Below, piece after piece: positions 24,672-25,117 of a stretch of 25,117 bases of DNA; the first letter of the stretch is position 1, and the number at the start of each line of letters is the position of its first letter. Made by a program: the position numbers and the translations under genes. The notes below the pieces were generated by a model. That model did not search any database and was not told the DNA's origin. It worked only from the letters and a program-made list of their open reading frames with translations. The DNA is from Priapulus caudatus (lineage: Eukaryota; Priapulida; Priapulimorpha; Priapulimorphida; Priapulidae). The stretch is from the NCBI RefSeq assembly GCF_000485595.1, contig NW_014577235.1, forward strand, positions 428,696 to 453,812, read 5' to 3'.

Positions 24672-25117
24672 CTACAAACGGTCGTTATCCCCAATTATAA
24701 CTTTGGGACCATTCAATTTCTTGGCATAAGGAACAAACAGGGTTTCGAACCAATCAGCAAAGCTGATTGATTCGAACCAACCACTTTTCGTACGGTTGTC
24801 TTTTGGTCCGCCTTCTGTCCACGTACTCCATAGGTTGTCGGCTTTATAGACGACATATGGGGGGAGGATAGCCCCATTCGCTGTGCCACAGAACATGATG
24901 GAAATTGCTGCTTTAGTACTGTTTTTCACTCTTTCAGGGTACTTCGTATCAAAGATGCATTTTTTCACGCCAGGATCATCAGACAGATTTGTCTCGTCGT
25001 AGTTAAAGATACACTCTGGTGGAATTGTGCTGATACTACCGGTACTATTATTGTTATTGGAGTCTATCAACAAGGTTGCTTTCAAATTCTGGAAATATTT
25101 TTTAATCACTTGCGCAG
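24672..25117 (-). pseudogene. pogo/Tigger-like DDE transposase, partial, truncated before the third acidic residue
   Basis: The frame enters at the window edge and runs about 148 codons. PPECIFNYDETNLSDDPG carries the first catalytic Asp of the DDE_1 (pogo/Tigger/jerky-like) domain. AAISIMFCGTANGAILPPYV is the family's central strand region, and WFETLFVPYAKKL then VIIGDN leads to the second Asp. Immediately after GDN, where the conserved His/Ser segment should follow, the frame becomes DRL and stops. The third catalytic residue and C-terminus are gone, with no clear splice donor. The N-terminal helix-turn-helix domain would lie beyond the window. It is a truncated copy. Confidence 0.8.

Overview
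The window is animal nuclear DNA. It has spliced, symmetric coding exons with GT-AG borders, long introns, many micro- and minisatellites, an interstitial CCCTAA (TTAGGG-type) telomeric tract, and remnants of several animal transposon classes: hAT/ZBED-like, PIF-Harbinger, pogo/Tigger, Ty3/gypsy and an errantivirus-like envelope. Nothing is bacterial. GC-rich exons with polyglutamine and polyglycine runs, plus this transposon mix, suggest an aquatic deuterostome or early chordate. I cannot name the species, and this is inference.

Layout. 1-330 is the right part of a Harbinger-type MITE. 331-1205 is non-coding. 1206-1550 is a GTGCG-rich minisatellite. 1549-4945 is a dimeric satellite (A unit about 168 bp, B unit about 207 bp, higher-order period about 375 bp). 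5465-6105 is a large inverted repeat whose arms are built of about 40-bp units. 6476-7828 is a long open hAT transposase fragment bounded on both sides by single N bases. 8003-8630 and 8921-9120 are intronic minisatellites around a host exon. 9319-9660, 11354-11692 and 14463-14795 are further Q-rich exons; the last two are tandem duplicates about 94% identical. An envelope-like fragment (10381-10899) and a tRNA-like sequence (11062-11132) lie beside the lower-coordinate duplicate copy. 16121-16485 is a 197-bp tandem repeat. 17269-20112 holds decayed transposon genes: an unnamed ORF, a RecQ-type helicase, Harbinger exon 1 and a WTH/AGLG-type exon. 21170-21811 holds two more probable host exons, one abutting a Ty3/gypsy fragment and LTR-like sequence (21815-22590). 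22777-22925 is an Ulp1-like protease exon. 23965-24204 has a half zinc finger downstream of a TATA/Inr promoter. 24672-25117 is a truncated pogo transposase.

How it fits together. The simplest reading is that most of the window is introns of one large minus-strand gene encoding a Q-, G-, S- and P-rich, probably nuclear, protein that I cannot identify. Exons run 21811 to 8679, and four of them are symmetric phase 1-1. The introns are packed with transposon debris. Every recognisable protein-coding piece, host or transposon, reads on the minus strand. The strongest leads are the duplicated in-frame polyQ exon, the dimeric satellite, the tandem-unit foldback, a 51-bp duplication that copies a splice donor, an exon whose acceptor pyrimidine tract looks donated by a gypsy element, and a MITE at the left edge sharing its terminus with the Harbinger at 19.3-19.8 kb.
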